From NCBI GenBank assembly GCA_034432855.1, contig DAOUBA010000203.1, positions 1-24,922 on the forward strand: 24,922 nt of DNA, in the 5' to 3' direction. The notes under the pieces are model-generated. The model saw only the letters and a list, made by a program, of their open reading frames with translations. It was not told the DNA's origin and did not search any database. This DNA comes from DAOUBA01 sp034432855 (GTDB taxonomy: Bacteria; Chloroflexota; Anaerolineae; B4-G1). Below, one piece after another: positions 14,168 through 21,176 of this stretch. The position numbers and the translations under genes were made by a program. Within the stretch, counting starts at the first letter, position 1, and each line of letters begins with the position of its first letter.

Positions 14168-15565
14168 ATGCCTTACATCCCGCATTCCGAGGCGGACCGC
14201 CAGGCCATGCTCGCCGCCGTCGGCGTCCGCTCAGTCGAGGAACTGTTCGCCGATGTTCCTGAGCACGTCCGTTTCCCCGCACTGAACCTTCCCACAGGCA
14301 TTTCCGAAATTGAAGTGCGTCATGAGTTGGAAAGGCTGGCCGCTCACAACCTGCCTGTTACCGGCTCCTGCTTCCTGGGCGCTGGCGCCTATCGCCACTA
14401 TGTCCCTGCCGTCGTGGATGCGGTTCTGCGGCGGGGCGAATTCTATACCGCCTATACTCCCTACCAGCCGGAGATCAGCCAGGGCACGCTCCAGGCCATT
14501 TTCGAGTACCAGACGATGATCTGCGCGCTGACGGGGATGGAGGTCTCGAACGCCTCGCACTATGACGGTGCCACGGCTACTGCCGAAGCGGTCATCGCCG
14601 CGCTCAATGTCCATCGCCTCAAACGGCGCAAGGTCGTCGTCTCGCCCTTCCTCCGCCCCGAATACCGTGCCGTAGTGCGCACATACACCCAGGGGATGGG
14701 CCTGGAGGTGACGGGGGATCAGGAATCAGGGGATGCAGACCCGCACACTTGCAAACCTGCACACTTGCAAACCTGCAAACTTGCAAACTTGCAGACTTGC
14801 ATACTTGCAAACTTGCTCGATCAAGACACGGCTTGCGTCATTGTCCAATATCCTGACTTCCTGGGCCGCATCGAGGATTTGACTCCGTTGGCGGAAGCGG
14901 CGCACGCGGTGGGGGCACTGCTGGTCGTGGCGACGAATCCGGTCGCGTTGGGCATGCTCAAGCCGCCGGGAGCAATGGGCGCGGACATTGTCGTGGGCGA
15001 GGGGCAGGGCCTGGGCGGCGGGCTGAATTTCGGCGGGCCGTACCTGGGCTTTTTCGCTACTCGTATGGAGTACGTCCGTCGGATGGCCGGTCGCCTGGTG
15101 GGACAGACGGTGGATACCGAGGGCAAACGCGGATTCGTGCTCACGCTCTCCACGCGCGAGCAACACATCCGCCGCGAAAAGGCTACCTCGAACATTTGCA
15201 CCAACGAAGGGCTGATGGCACTGGCCGCGGCCGTGTATATGGCGGCGCTGGGCAGAAGCGGCATGCGTCGCGTTGCCGAGTTGTGCTACCATAAGGCACA
15301 CTATGCCGCCGACCACATCGCCGGCTTGCCCGGTTACACCGTCTGGCGCGAGCAGCCTTTCTTCAACGAGTTCGTCGTCCGTTGTCCCAGGCCGGTAGCA
15401 GAGATCAACCAGTGGCTGTTGGATGAGTGGGGCATCATCGGCGGCTACGACCTGGGGCACGACTATCCGCACCTGGAAGGGCACATGTTGTTGTGTGTGA
15501 CGGAGATGAATACGCGCAAGGAGATTGATCTGTTGGTGGAGGCGCTAGAGGGCAAACGCAGATGA
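14168..15565 (+). CDS. gcvPA: Glycine dehydrogenase (decarboxylating) subunit 1
   Basis: A 465-residue N-terminal half of the split P protein, which decarboxylates glycine together with GcvPB. Canonical blocks are MPYIPHSEADRQAMLAAVG, GAGAYRHYVPAVVDA, FYTAYTPYQPEISQGTLQAI, YDGATATAEA, FGGPYLGFFA, RMAGRLVGQTVDTEGKRGFV, TLSTREQHIRREKATSNIC and a C-terminal block ending GHMLLCVTEMNT. The start is ATG at 14168 with GGAGG 6 bases upstream; the frame upstream of it is not conserved. The family is usually near 448 residues. The surplus lies at residues of about 184-216, between GLEV and LLDQDTACVIVQ, where a tandem 8-bp repeat encodes a TCK/LQ-rich stretch. The core fold flanking it is intact, so the protein may still work with an odd surface loop. 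Confidence 0.94.
   Translation: MPYIPHSEADRQAMLAAVGVRSVEELFADVPEHVRFPALNLPTGISEIEVRHELERLAAHNLPVTGSCFLGAGAYRHYVPAVVDAVLRRGEFYTAYTPYQPEISQGTLQAIFEYQTMICALTGMEVSNASHYDGATATAEAVIAALNVHRLKRRKVVVSPFLRPEYRAVVRTYTQGMGLEVTGDQESGDADPHTCKPAHLQTCKLANLQTCILANLLDQDTACVIVQYPDFLGRIEDLTPLAEAAHAVGALLVVATNPVALGMLKPPGAMGADIVVGEGQGLGGGLNFGGPYLGFFATRMEYVRRMAGRLVGQTVDTEGKRGFVLTLSTREQHIRREKATSNICTNEGLMALAAAVYMAALGRSGMRRVAELCYHKAHYAADHIAGLPGYTVWREQPFFNEFVVRCPRPVAEINQWLLDEWGIIGGYDLGHDYPHLEGHMLLCVTEMNTRKEIDLLVEALEGKRR
14744..14815. repeat. Nine tandem 8-bp repeats inside gcvPA
   Basis: Nine contiguous octamers close to CAAACTTG: CACACTTG, CAAACCTG, CACACTTG, CAAACCTG, CAAACTTG, CAAACTTG, CAGACTTG, CATACTTG, CAAACTTG. 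The total is 72 bp, divisible by three, so the frame is kept. It encodes residues 193-216 as a repeating 8-residue pattern (TCKPAHLQ, TCKLANLQ, TCILANLL). It is preceded by a GATCAGGAATCAGG stretch that also looks like intergenic repeat DNA. Confidence 0.92.
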
Positions 15566-16902
15566 ACGCCGATTCGACCATCGCTGAGAATCTGGCACAG
15601 GCTATTCGCCTTGTTGCTACGACAGCGCACTCTGAAGAAGACCTGCGCGTGGGGGTCGAGCATGCGCTGAGTGCGACCTTGCAGGCGCTTAGCCTGACGG
15701 TGATGCCTGAGTACGAAACGACCACTCTCAGCGGCTCCGCCGACGCCGTCTACGGCCACGTTGTCATCGAGTACAAGCGCCCCGGACGCCTGGCCGAGAA
15801 GGGTTTTCCAACCAAACTGGCCGCACAGTTGGCCCGTTACCTGGCTGATCAGGCCCGCCGCGCCGGAAGCCGGTCCAAACAGATCGAGGCGCTGGAGCGC
15901 ATGATCGGCGTGGGTCTGGATGGGGAGCAAATCCTGTTCTTGCGCTACTCTGCCACCGGGCGCAAGCGGGGGTCGCCGCTATCGGACTTCCGAAGTCTCA
16001 AAGACTTCGGAAGTCTCGATCTGCCCGGCGGCTTCCAGATGGTCGGGCCGGTGCCGGTGAGCAGAGAGAGCGTCGGGCTGCTGCTCCTGTACCTGCGCTC
16101 GCTTGCACGCAGACCGCTCACCCCCGAGGCGTTGGCCGACGACTTTGGCCCCCAGGGCGATATCGCTCCCTGCCTGATAAGCCTGCTCTATACGGCGCTG
16201 CAAATGCACCATGACCATCCCCGCGTGGCGACCTTTTTCGCCGAGTGGCAGCGCATCTTTGGCATCGTCTACGGCGAGGAATTGGGCAAGGCGGAAAAGG
16301 ATGCGCCCGACTTGGCGTTGTATCGGATGGTGCAATCATCCGGTAGGGGCGCGGCTACCATGCCTCTACAACCGCTGTTCTTCGCCGTCCACACCTACTA
16401 TGCGCTCTTGATAAAGTTCCTGGAGCTGGCCTCGCTGCAAGGGGGCGCGCTGGTCGGTTCGTTCGTCAATCAATTGCCTGCCCTGCCCGACGGACCAAGA
16501 GGAAGATCGAGGCCGTGCAGGCGGTTGTGGAGCCTGATTTGCTGTATCCCTTCGCCCGCTGGACAGACATCGGCCGGTGGAAGGCCGCGCCCAGTTGCTA
16601 CATCATCCTGCCGCACACGCCCGAATCCGGCTGGCGGGCCATCGCCGAAAGCGAGATGAAGGCGCAGTATCTGCTCACCTAATTTGCTGGAGCAAGTGTG
16701 TATCCCCCGCTTCGACCCCGCCAACCCGCTCCACCTGCGGCTGGCGGAGTTGTCACAGCAGGCGCACGCGCTGGCGGCGGCAGGGGACCAGGCCGGTCTG
16801 CCGGCCATAGAGGCCCAGGTGGACGAGGCGGCGGCGGAACTGTGGGGCATCAGCGAACGAGAGTTGCAGGAAATCCGACGATCGTTGGAGGAGTTGGGAT
16901 AA
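15562..16902 (+). pseudogene. Gutted DNA methylase/restriction protein (type IIG-like)
   Basis: Three pieces of one large restriction-modification enzyme remain. Positions 15562 to about 16490 encode an N-terminal region with a PD-(D/E)xK-like nuclease motif (GSADAVYGHVVIEYKRPGRL) and helical segments ending HTYYALLIKFLE. Positions 16494-16682, in another frame, read KIEAVQAVVEPDLLYPFARW, then WKAAPSCYIILP and MKAQYLLT before a stop. Positions 16684-16902, back in the first frame, read CIPRFDPANPLHLRLAELSQ, DEAAAELWGISERELQEIRR and SLEELG, the typical C-terminus. The whole methyltransferase core (SAM motif FxGxG and NPPY) is missing between the first two pieces. The gene starts with ATG at 15562, overlapping gcvPA by 4 bases (ATGA). 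It also carries an in-frame palindrome at 15985-16015. It should be inactive as an enzyme. Confidence 0.72.
15985..16015. repeat. REPIN-like palindrome, copy 1 (inside methylase remnant)
   Basis: A perfect inverted repeat with 14-bp arms GACTTCCGAAGTCT (15985-15998) and its reverse complement (16002-16015), loop CAA. Each arm is itself nearly palindromic (GACTTC-C-GAAGTC). It is translated in frame as DFRSLKDFGSL. Confidence 0.9.
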
Positions 16903-16903
16903 C

Positions 16904-16940
16904 GCAGACTTCCGATGTCTATGAGACATCGGAAGTCTGC
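16904..16940. repeat. REPIN-like palindrome, copy 2 (upstream of RAYT)
   Basis: A perfect inverted repeat with 17-bp arms GCAGACTTCCGATGTCT (16904-16920) and its reverse complement (16924-16940), loop ATG. It lies between the methylase remnant and the transposase start. No T-tract follows, so it is not a simple terminator. Confidence 0.9.
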
Positions 16941-16960
16941 GGAAAGAGGAACAGAACACA

Positions 16961-17587
16961 ATGCCAGAGCGCGCCGTTCCACTCATTGAAGGCGAATACT
17001 ATCATCTGTACAATCGTGGCCACAACCGCGAGCGCATCTTCTTCGAGCGCGAGAACTATCTGTTCTTCCTGCGGCGCGTGCGCGAGTACCTGACCCCAGT
17101 GTTGGACATCATCGCATATTGCCTGATGCCAACGCACTATCACTTGTTAGTGCGCGTCAAGGAGACTTCCGAAGTCTCTAAGACTTTGGAAGTCTCTCCC
17201 GCCTCGGAGGCCATTCGGCGTTTTTCCATCTCCTACACCAAAGCGATGAACAAACGCTATGACCGCGTCGGAGCATTGTTCCAGGGCGCCTTCCAGGCCA
17301 AACGTGTGGATAACAACGAGTATCTAATACACCTCTCGCGCTATATCCACCTTAACCCGGTGATGACTCGTCTGGTCGAGCGGGCAGAGGAGTGGGAGTT
17401 TTCCAGTTACCCGGAATACATCGGGGCGCGCAATGGCACACTGCCGCAGCCGCAAATCGTCCTCGCGCAATTCCCCTCGCCACAGGCGTACCGCGAGTTT
17501 GTGGAATCCTATACACCTGACGAAGCGAAGCGCATTGCAAGCGTGCTGTTCGAGGAGATTGAAGTCAGACTTCCGAAGTCTGTCTAA
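16961..17587 (+). CDS. REP-associated tyrosine transposase (RAYT, Y1 family)
   Basis: A 208-residue HUH single-strand transposase of the IS200-like Y1 family that is thought to move REP/REPIN palindromes. Blocks are EGEYYHLYNRGHNRERIFFE (N-terminal strand), AYCLMPTHYHLLVRVK with the metal-binding HUH motif His59-Tyr60-His61, VGALFQGAFQAKRV, YLIHLSRYIHLNPV and WEFSSYPEYIG. A candidate catalytic Tyr sits in SRYIHLNPV, but I cannot assign it with certainty. Between the HUH motif and RRFSISYTKAMNKRYDRVG there are about 12 extra residues (ETSEVSKTLEVS), encoded by a palindrome copy. The last codons (PKSV and stop) fall in a further half copy. The start is ATG at 16961 with AGAGGA 10 bases upstream. 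The frame is intact, so it may be active. Confidence 0.9.
   Translation: MPERAVPLIEGEYYHLYNRGHNRERIFFERENYLFFLRRVREYLTPVLDIIAYCLMPTHYHLLVRVKETSEVSKTLEVSPASEAIRRFSISYTKAMNKRYDRVGALFQGAFQAKRVDNNEYLIHLSRYIHLNPVMTRLVERAEEWEFSSYPEYIGARNGTLPQPQIVLAQFPSPQAYREFVESYTPDEAKRIASVLFEEIEVRLPKSV
17162..17196. repeat. REPIN-like palindrome, copy 3 (inside the RAYT gene)
   Basis: Arms GAGACTTCCGAAGTCT (17162-17177) and AGACTTTGGAAGTCTC (17181-17196), loop CTA, one mismatch. It is in frame and encodes residues of about 68-79 of the transposase. Confidence 0.88.
17566..17582. repeat. Single REP-like half unit at the RAYT 3' end
   Basis: CAGACTTC-C-GAAGTCTG is a 17-base palindrome with the same core as copies 1-3 but only one unit. 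It overlaps the final codons of the transposase and ends 3 bases before the end of the stop codon TAA (17585-17587) begins. Confidence 0.8.
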
Positions 17588-17597
17588 GGAGCAACCC

Positions 17598-19100
17598 ATG
17601 CCTGAACCCTTGATCTTCGAACTCTCCCGCCCCGGGCGTTGCGCGGTCTCGCTGCCCGGGTTGGATGTGCCGCCCACCGAACTGCCGGCCGGCCTGGTGC
17701 GCGATGACCTGCCGCTGCCGGAGATAAGCGAGCAGGACCTGATCCGCCATTACACCCGCCTCTCGCAACTGAACTATGGCGTGGATACCGGCTTTTATCC
17801 ACTCGGCTCCTGCACGATGAAATATAACCCCAAGATCAACGAGGAACTGGCCCGCCTGCCGGGATTTGTCAATCTTCACCCCTACCAGGCCGGGGAGACC
17901 GTGCAGGGTGCGCTGCGCCTGATGTACGAGTTGCAGGAATTCCTCAAGGAAATCGGCGGGTTTGCGGCGGTGAGCCTGCAACCGGCGGCGGGGGCACACG
18001 GCGAATTGACCGGTGTGCTGATGATGCGTGCCTATCACGTGGATCGTGGCGAGCCGCAACGGGACGTGATCCTGGTGCCCGACTCGGCCCACGGCACCAA
18101 CCCGGCGAGTACGACGATGAGCGGCCTGCGCGTGATCGAGATCCTCTCCGACAGGCGCGGCAACGTGGACCTGGCGGCGCTGACGGCGACGTGCGCCGAA
18201 CACGGCGAGTGGCTGGCGGGGATGATGCTGACCAACCCTAACACCCTGGGCCTATTCGACGAGCACCTGGAAGAGGTCATCGCACTGGTGCACGAGCATG
18301 GCGGGCTGATGTACGGCGATGGCGCGAACTTGAATGCGCTCCTGGGCATTGCCCGCCCTGGCGACCTGGGCTTTGACGTGCTGCACTACAACCTGCACAA
18401 GACCTTCAGCACGCCGCACGGCGGCGGCGGCCCCGGCTCCGGGCCGGTGGGCGTCTCGGAGCGGCTGGCGGACTTTTTGCCAGGCCCCCTCGTAGGGCGG
18501 ATTGCCAATCCGCCCTACGGTTACGGCTTTGTGTTCCCCAAGAAATCCATCGGCCGGGTCAAGTCGTTCTACGGCCAGTTTGGTGTCCTGGTGCGCGCCT
18601 ATGTCTATATCCGCATGCTGGGCCCCGGCGGTCTGCGGCGCGTGGCGGAACACGCTGTCCTCAATGCCAACTACCTCAAGAGCCGTATCCGCAGCGTTTA
18701 TCCGGTCCCATACGATCGTATCTGCATGCACGAGTTCGTCTGTGAAGGGCGCATCGAGGGCGCGCCCAACGTGCGGGCGTTGGACATCTCCAAGCGGCTG
18801 ATGGATTACGGCTTCCACCCGCCTACCAACTACTTCCCCCTCATCGTCCACGAGGCGCTGATGATCGAGCCGACCGAGACGGAGAGCAAAGAGACGCTCG
18901 ATGCCTTCGCCGACGCGCTGCTCAAGATTGCCGAAGAGGCACGCACCGATCCACAACTCTTGCACGACGCGCCACACTCTACGCCCGTGCGCCGCCTGGA
19001 CGAAGTGCGTGCAGCCAGAGAACTCGTCCTCCGCTGGACACCTGGGGATAAGGGCGACGCATTCCCCGAAAACGAACGCAGAGGACAGGAGCAGGCTTGA
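17598..19100 (+). CDS. gcvPB: Glycine dehydrogenase (decarboxylating) subunit 2
   Basis: A 500-residue C-terminal, PLP-binding half of the split P protein. Key blocks are FYPLGSCTMKYNPKINEE, LQPAAGAHGELTGVLMM, DSAHGTNPAST, MLTNPNTLGLFD, YGDGANLNALLG and HYNLHKTFSTPHGGGGPGSG, with the PLP lysine at Lys268. These are followed by KSIGRVKSFYGQFGVLVRAY and NAPNVRALDISKRL-like C-terminal regions (FHPPTNYFPL). The start is ATG at 17598 with AAGGAGC 8-9 bases upstream. Residues 298-308 (LVGRIANPPYG) come from a 29-bp palindrome and replace part of the variable loop before the KSIGR block. The gene lies about 2 kb from its partner gcvPA, with a methylase remnant and a RAYT in between. It overlaps the next gene by one base (TGATG). 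Confidence 0.96.
   Translation: MPEPLIFELSRPGRCAVSLPGLDVPPTELPAGLVRDDLPLPEISEQDLIRHYTRLSQLNYGVDTGFYPLGSCTMKYNPKINEELARLPGFVNLHPYQAGETVQGALRLMYELQEFLKEIGGFAAVSLQPAAGAHGELTGVLMMRAYHVDRGEPQRDVILVPDSAHGTNPASTTMSGLRVIEILSDRRGNVDLAALTATCAEHGEWLAGMMLTNPNTLGLFDEHLEEVIALVHEHGGLMYGDGANLNALLGIARPGDLGFDVLHYNLHKTFSTPHGGGGPGSGPVGVSERLADFLPGPLVGRIANPPYGYGFVFPKKSIGRVKSFYGQFGVLVRAYVYIRMLGPGGLRRVAEHAVLNANYLKSRIRSVYPVPYDRICMHEFVCEGRIEGAPNVRALDISKRLMDYGFHPPTNYFPLIVHEALMIEPTETESKETLDAFADALLKIAEEARTDPQLLHDAPHSTPVRRLDEVRAARELVLRWTPGDKGDAFPENERRGQEQA
18491..18519. repeat. 29-bp palindrome inside gcvPB
   Basis: Perfect arms CGTAGGGCGGATT (18491-18503) and its reverse complement (18507-18519), loop GCC. In frame it encodes VGRIANPPYG, a peptide that looks like read-through of a dispersed intergenic repeat. 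Its sequence is unrelated to the RAYT-linked palindromes. Confidence 0.9.
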
Positions 19101-20197
19101 TGCGACGGTCTGGTCAGGCAGAAGGGCTGGGGGGAATGCGTCGCCCAGACTACGAATACATCGGCAACACCCACATCCACACCCGCTATTCCGACGGCGA
19201 GGGATTGCACACCGAGGTCGCATTGGCGGCGGCGCAGGCCGGACTGGATTTCGTTATCGTCACCGATCACAACGTATGGGCCAACGGCTGCGAGGGCTAC
19301 TATGGCAAAGTGCTCCTCCTGGTGGGCGAGGAAATACACGACGTGCGGCGCATCCCCCCGGCAAACCATCTGCTGGTCTACAACGCCGAGAGTGAACTGG
19401 CGACTTTTGCCCCTGATCCGCAGAATCTGATTGACGAGGTGAACCGGCGCGGCGGGTTTTCGTACATCGCCCATCCGTACGAATACACGGGCCGGCTCAG
19501 CCCAGACCTGGTCGCCATCCCGTGGGAGGATTGGGATGTCACGGGATACACGGGCCTGGAGGTCTGGAACTATATGTCCGAGTTCAAGAGTCTTTTGCGG
19601 GGGCCGCTCTCGGCGATCTTTTATGCCTATTTTCCGGCGTTGGGCATTCGCGGGCCGTTCCGCGCCACGTTGCGCAAGTGGGACGAATTGCTTGCGCAGG
19701 GGAAAAAAGTTGCCGCCGTCGGCGGGGCCGACGCGCACGCCACTCCCTATTCGCTGGGCCCGCTCCATCGCGTGGTGTTCCCATACGAGTATCTCTTCCG
19801 CGGCGTCAACACGCACATCTTGGTCGAGCGACCCTTCAACGGCGTGCTGGAGCACGACAAGGGGCTGGTCTACCAGGCGCTGCGGGCCGGGCGCACCTGG
19901 GCTGGCTATGACCTGCCGGCGACCACCACCGGCTTTCGCTTCGTCGCGCGCAGCGGAGCCAACCAGGCGACGCTGGGCGAGGAGTTGGTGCGCGCCGGAG
20001 CGACGGTCTTTGAGGTTCAGACGCCTTACGTCGCCGATGTTCGCCTGCTGCGTAACGGCCGGGTGGTTGCACGGGTTCAGGGCAAGATGCTCAAGTACAC
20101 CACGGCGGAGGCGGGCGTCTATCGCGTCGAAGCCTACCGCCGCTACAGCCTGGCCCGCCGGGGCTGGATCTTTAGCAGCCCCATTTACGTGAAGTAG
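19100..20197 (+). CDS. PHP-domain metallohydrolase (CehA/McbA-like)
   Basis: A 365-residue protein with a PHP-type metal site: NTHIHTRYSDGEG (HxH), VTDHNVW, GEEIHDVRRI, YIAHPYEYTG and the terminal GGADAHATPYS. Such proteins are phosphoesterases or related hydrolases; the substrate here is unknown. The C-terminal 90 residues (TTTGFRFVARSGANQATLGE, VFEVQTPYVADVRLLRNGRV, YRVEAYRR) form a beta-rich domain common in the CehA-like subgroup. The start is ATG at 19100, overlapping the gcvPB stop as TGATG with AGGAG 8 bases upstream; the ATG at 19136 is possible but has no separate binding site. The overlap suggests translation coupled to gcvPB. No signal peptide is evident. Confidence 0.85.
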   Translation: MRRSGQAEGLGGMRRPDYEYIGNTHIHTRYSDGEGLHTEVALAAAQAGLDFVIVTDHNVWANGCEGYYGKVLLLVGEEIHDVRRIPPANHLLVYNAESELATFAPDPQNLIDEVNRRGGFSYIAHPYEYTGRLSPDLVAIPWEDWDVTGYTGLEVWNYMSEFKSLLRGPLSAIFYAYFPALGIRGPFRATLRKWDELLAQGKKVAAVGGADAHATPYSLGPLHRVVFPYEYLFRGVNTHILVERPFNGVLEHDKGLVYQALRAGRTWAGYDLPATTTGFRFVARSGANQATLGEELVRAGATVFEVQTPYVADVRLLRNGRVVARVQGKMLKYTTAEAGVYRVEAYRRYSLARRGWIFSSPIYVK

Positions 20198-20230
20198 CGC
20201 CCATAGCGTTTGGTCTGCCAGCCGCCTACG

Positions 20231-21160
20231 ATGATCCGTCCTCGTAAAAGCCCCGCTGCCTATTTAGGTGTGGCGATAGGTGTATCGGTTGCTTCTACTG
20301 CTGCCATCCTCATCCGTCTGGCTCAGGCCGATGCCCCTTCGCTGGTCATCGCGGCCTGGCGGCTGGTGCTGGCTTCGCTCATCCTGGCGCCGGTTGCGCT
20401 TGCTGTGCGCGGTTCTGAACTGTGCGGATTGACACGCCGTGAATGGGTCAGCGTCTTGGCGTCGGGGTTGTTGCTGGCGTTGCACTTTGCTGCCTGGATT
20501 ACCTCGCTGGCGTACACCTCGGTCGCGGCATCGGTCGTGCTGGTGAGCAGCAGCCCGCTCTTCGTCGGGCTGGCCTCCCATTTGCTGCTGCGCGAGCGGT
20601 TGACGCGAGGGATGGTCGTGGCGCTCCTCATCGCCAGCGGCGGCAGCGCCCTGATCGGCCTGGGCGACCTGGGGAGAGGCGCTCATCACCTGTGGGGCGA
20701 CGTGCTGGCGCTGGTGGGGGCGATGGCGGCAGCAGGCTACTTGCTCATCGGGCGGCGGCTGCGGGCGCGTCTCTCGCTCTTGGCTTATGTGTTCCCTGTC
20801 TATGCCACGGCTGCACTGGCGTTGTGGATCCTCTTGTTGCTTGCAGGTGGACCGACGTTCCCACAACGCTCGCAGACCTGGCTGTGGCTCATTCTGCTGG
20901 CGCTAGGCCCACAGATCGTGGGCCACTCGTTGTTGAACTGGGCGTTGCGCTACCTTTCGGCGACGTATGTCGCGCTCACTGTCTTGGGGGAGCCGATCGG
21001 CTCGACGTTGCTGGCATGGTGGCTACTGGACGAACGTCCTTCGTTGTGGGTTGTTGTGGGCGGGACGCTGATCCTGATTGGTATCTCTATCGCCTCGCGC
21101 GTCGAATGTCCACCGGAAGAGCCCTTGCCTTGTCCAACTGGCCCAGTTGCGTTACAATAG
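20231..21160 (+). CDS. DMT-family (EamA) permease
   Basis: A 309-residue membrane protein with ten hydrophobic segments in two EamA repeats. The first begins AAYLGVAIGVSVASTAAILI and includes the signature ADAPSLVIAAWRLVLASLIL. The second starts near HHLWGDVLALVGAMAAAGYL and ends ATYVALTVLGEPIGSTLLAW, followed by LLDERPSLWVVVGGTLILIG. It is probably an inner-membrane exporter of small metabolites; the substrate is not predictable. The start is ATG at 20231; an upstream in-frame TTG at 20210 adds only seven non-conserved residues. It lies 33 bp after the PHP gene. The 3' end contains a promoter for the next gene. Confidence 0.88.
   Translation: MIRPRKSPAAYLGVAIGVSVASTAAILIRLAQADAPSLVIAAWRLVLASLILAPVALAVRGSELCGLTRREWVSVLASGLLLALHFAAWITSLAYTSVAASVVLVSSSPLFVGLASHLLLRERLTRGMVVALLIASGGSALIGLGDLGRGAHHLWGDVLALVGAMAAAGYLLIGRRLRARLSLLAYVFPVYATAALALWILLLLAGGPTFPQRSQTWLWLILLALGPQIVGHSLLNWALRYLSATYVALTVLGEPIGSTLLAWWLLDERPSLWVVVGGTLILIGISIASRVECPPEEPLPCPTGPVALQ
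21130..21158 (+). promoter_or_regulatory. Promoter for the HEAT-like gene
   Basis: TTGTCC (21130-21135), a 17-base spacer and TACAAT (21153-21158), inside the end of the permease gene. A strong AAGGAGG (21166-21172) precedes the ATG at 21177 by four bases. Confidence 0.5.
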
Positions 21161-21176
21161 AACGTAAGGAGGCGCA

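Noticed and set aside
14744..14815. CRISPR array in gcvPA
   Set aside because: Units are 8 bp with no spacers; it is a simple tandem repeat translated in frame.
16904..16940. Intrinsic terminator after the methylase remnant
   Set aside because: The hairpin is strong but is followed by GGAAAGAGG rather than a T-tract, and the same palindrome occurs inside coding sequence nearby.
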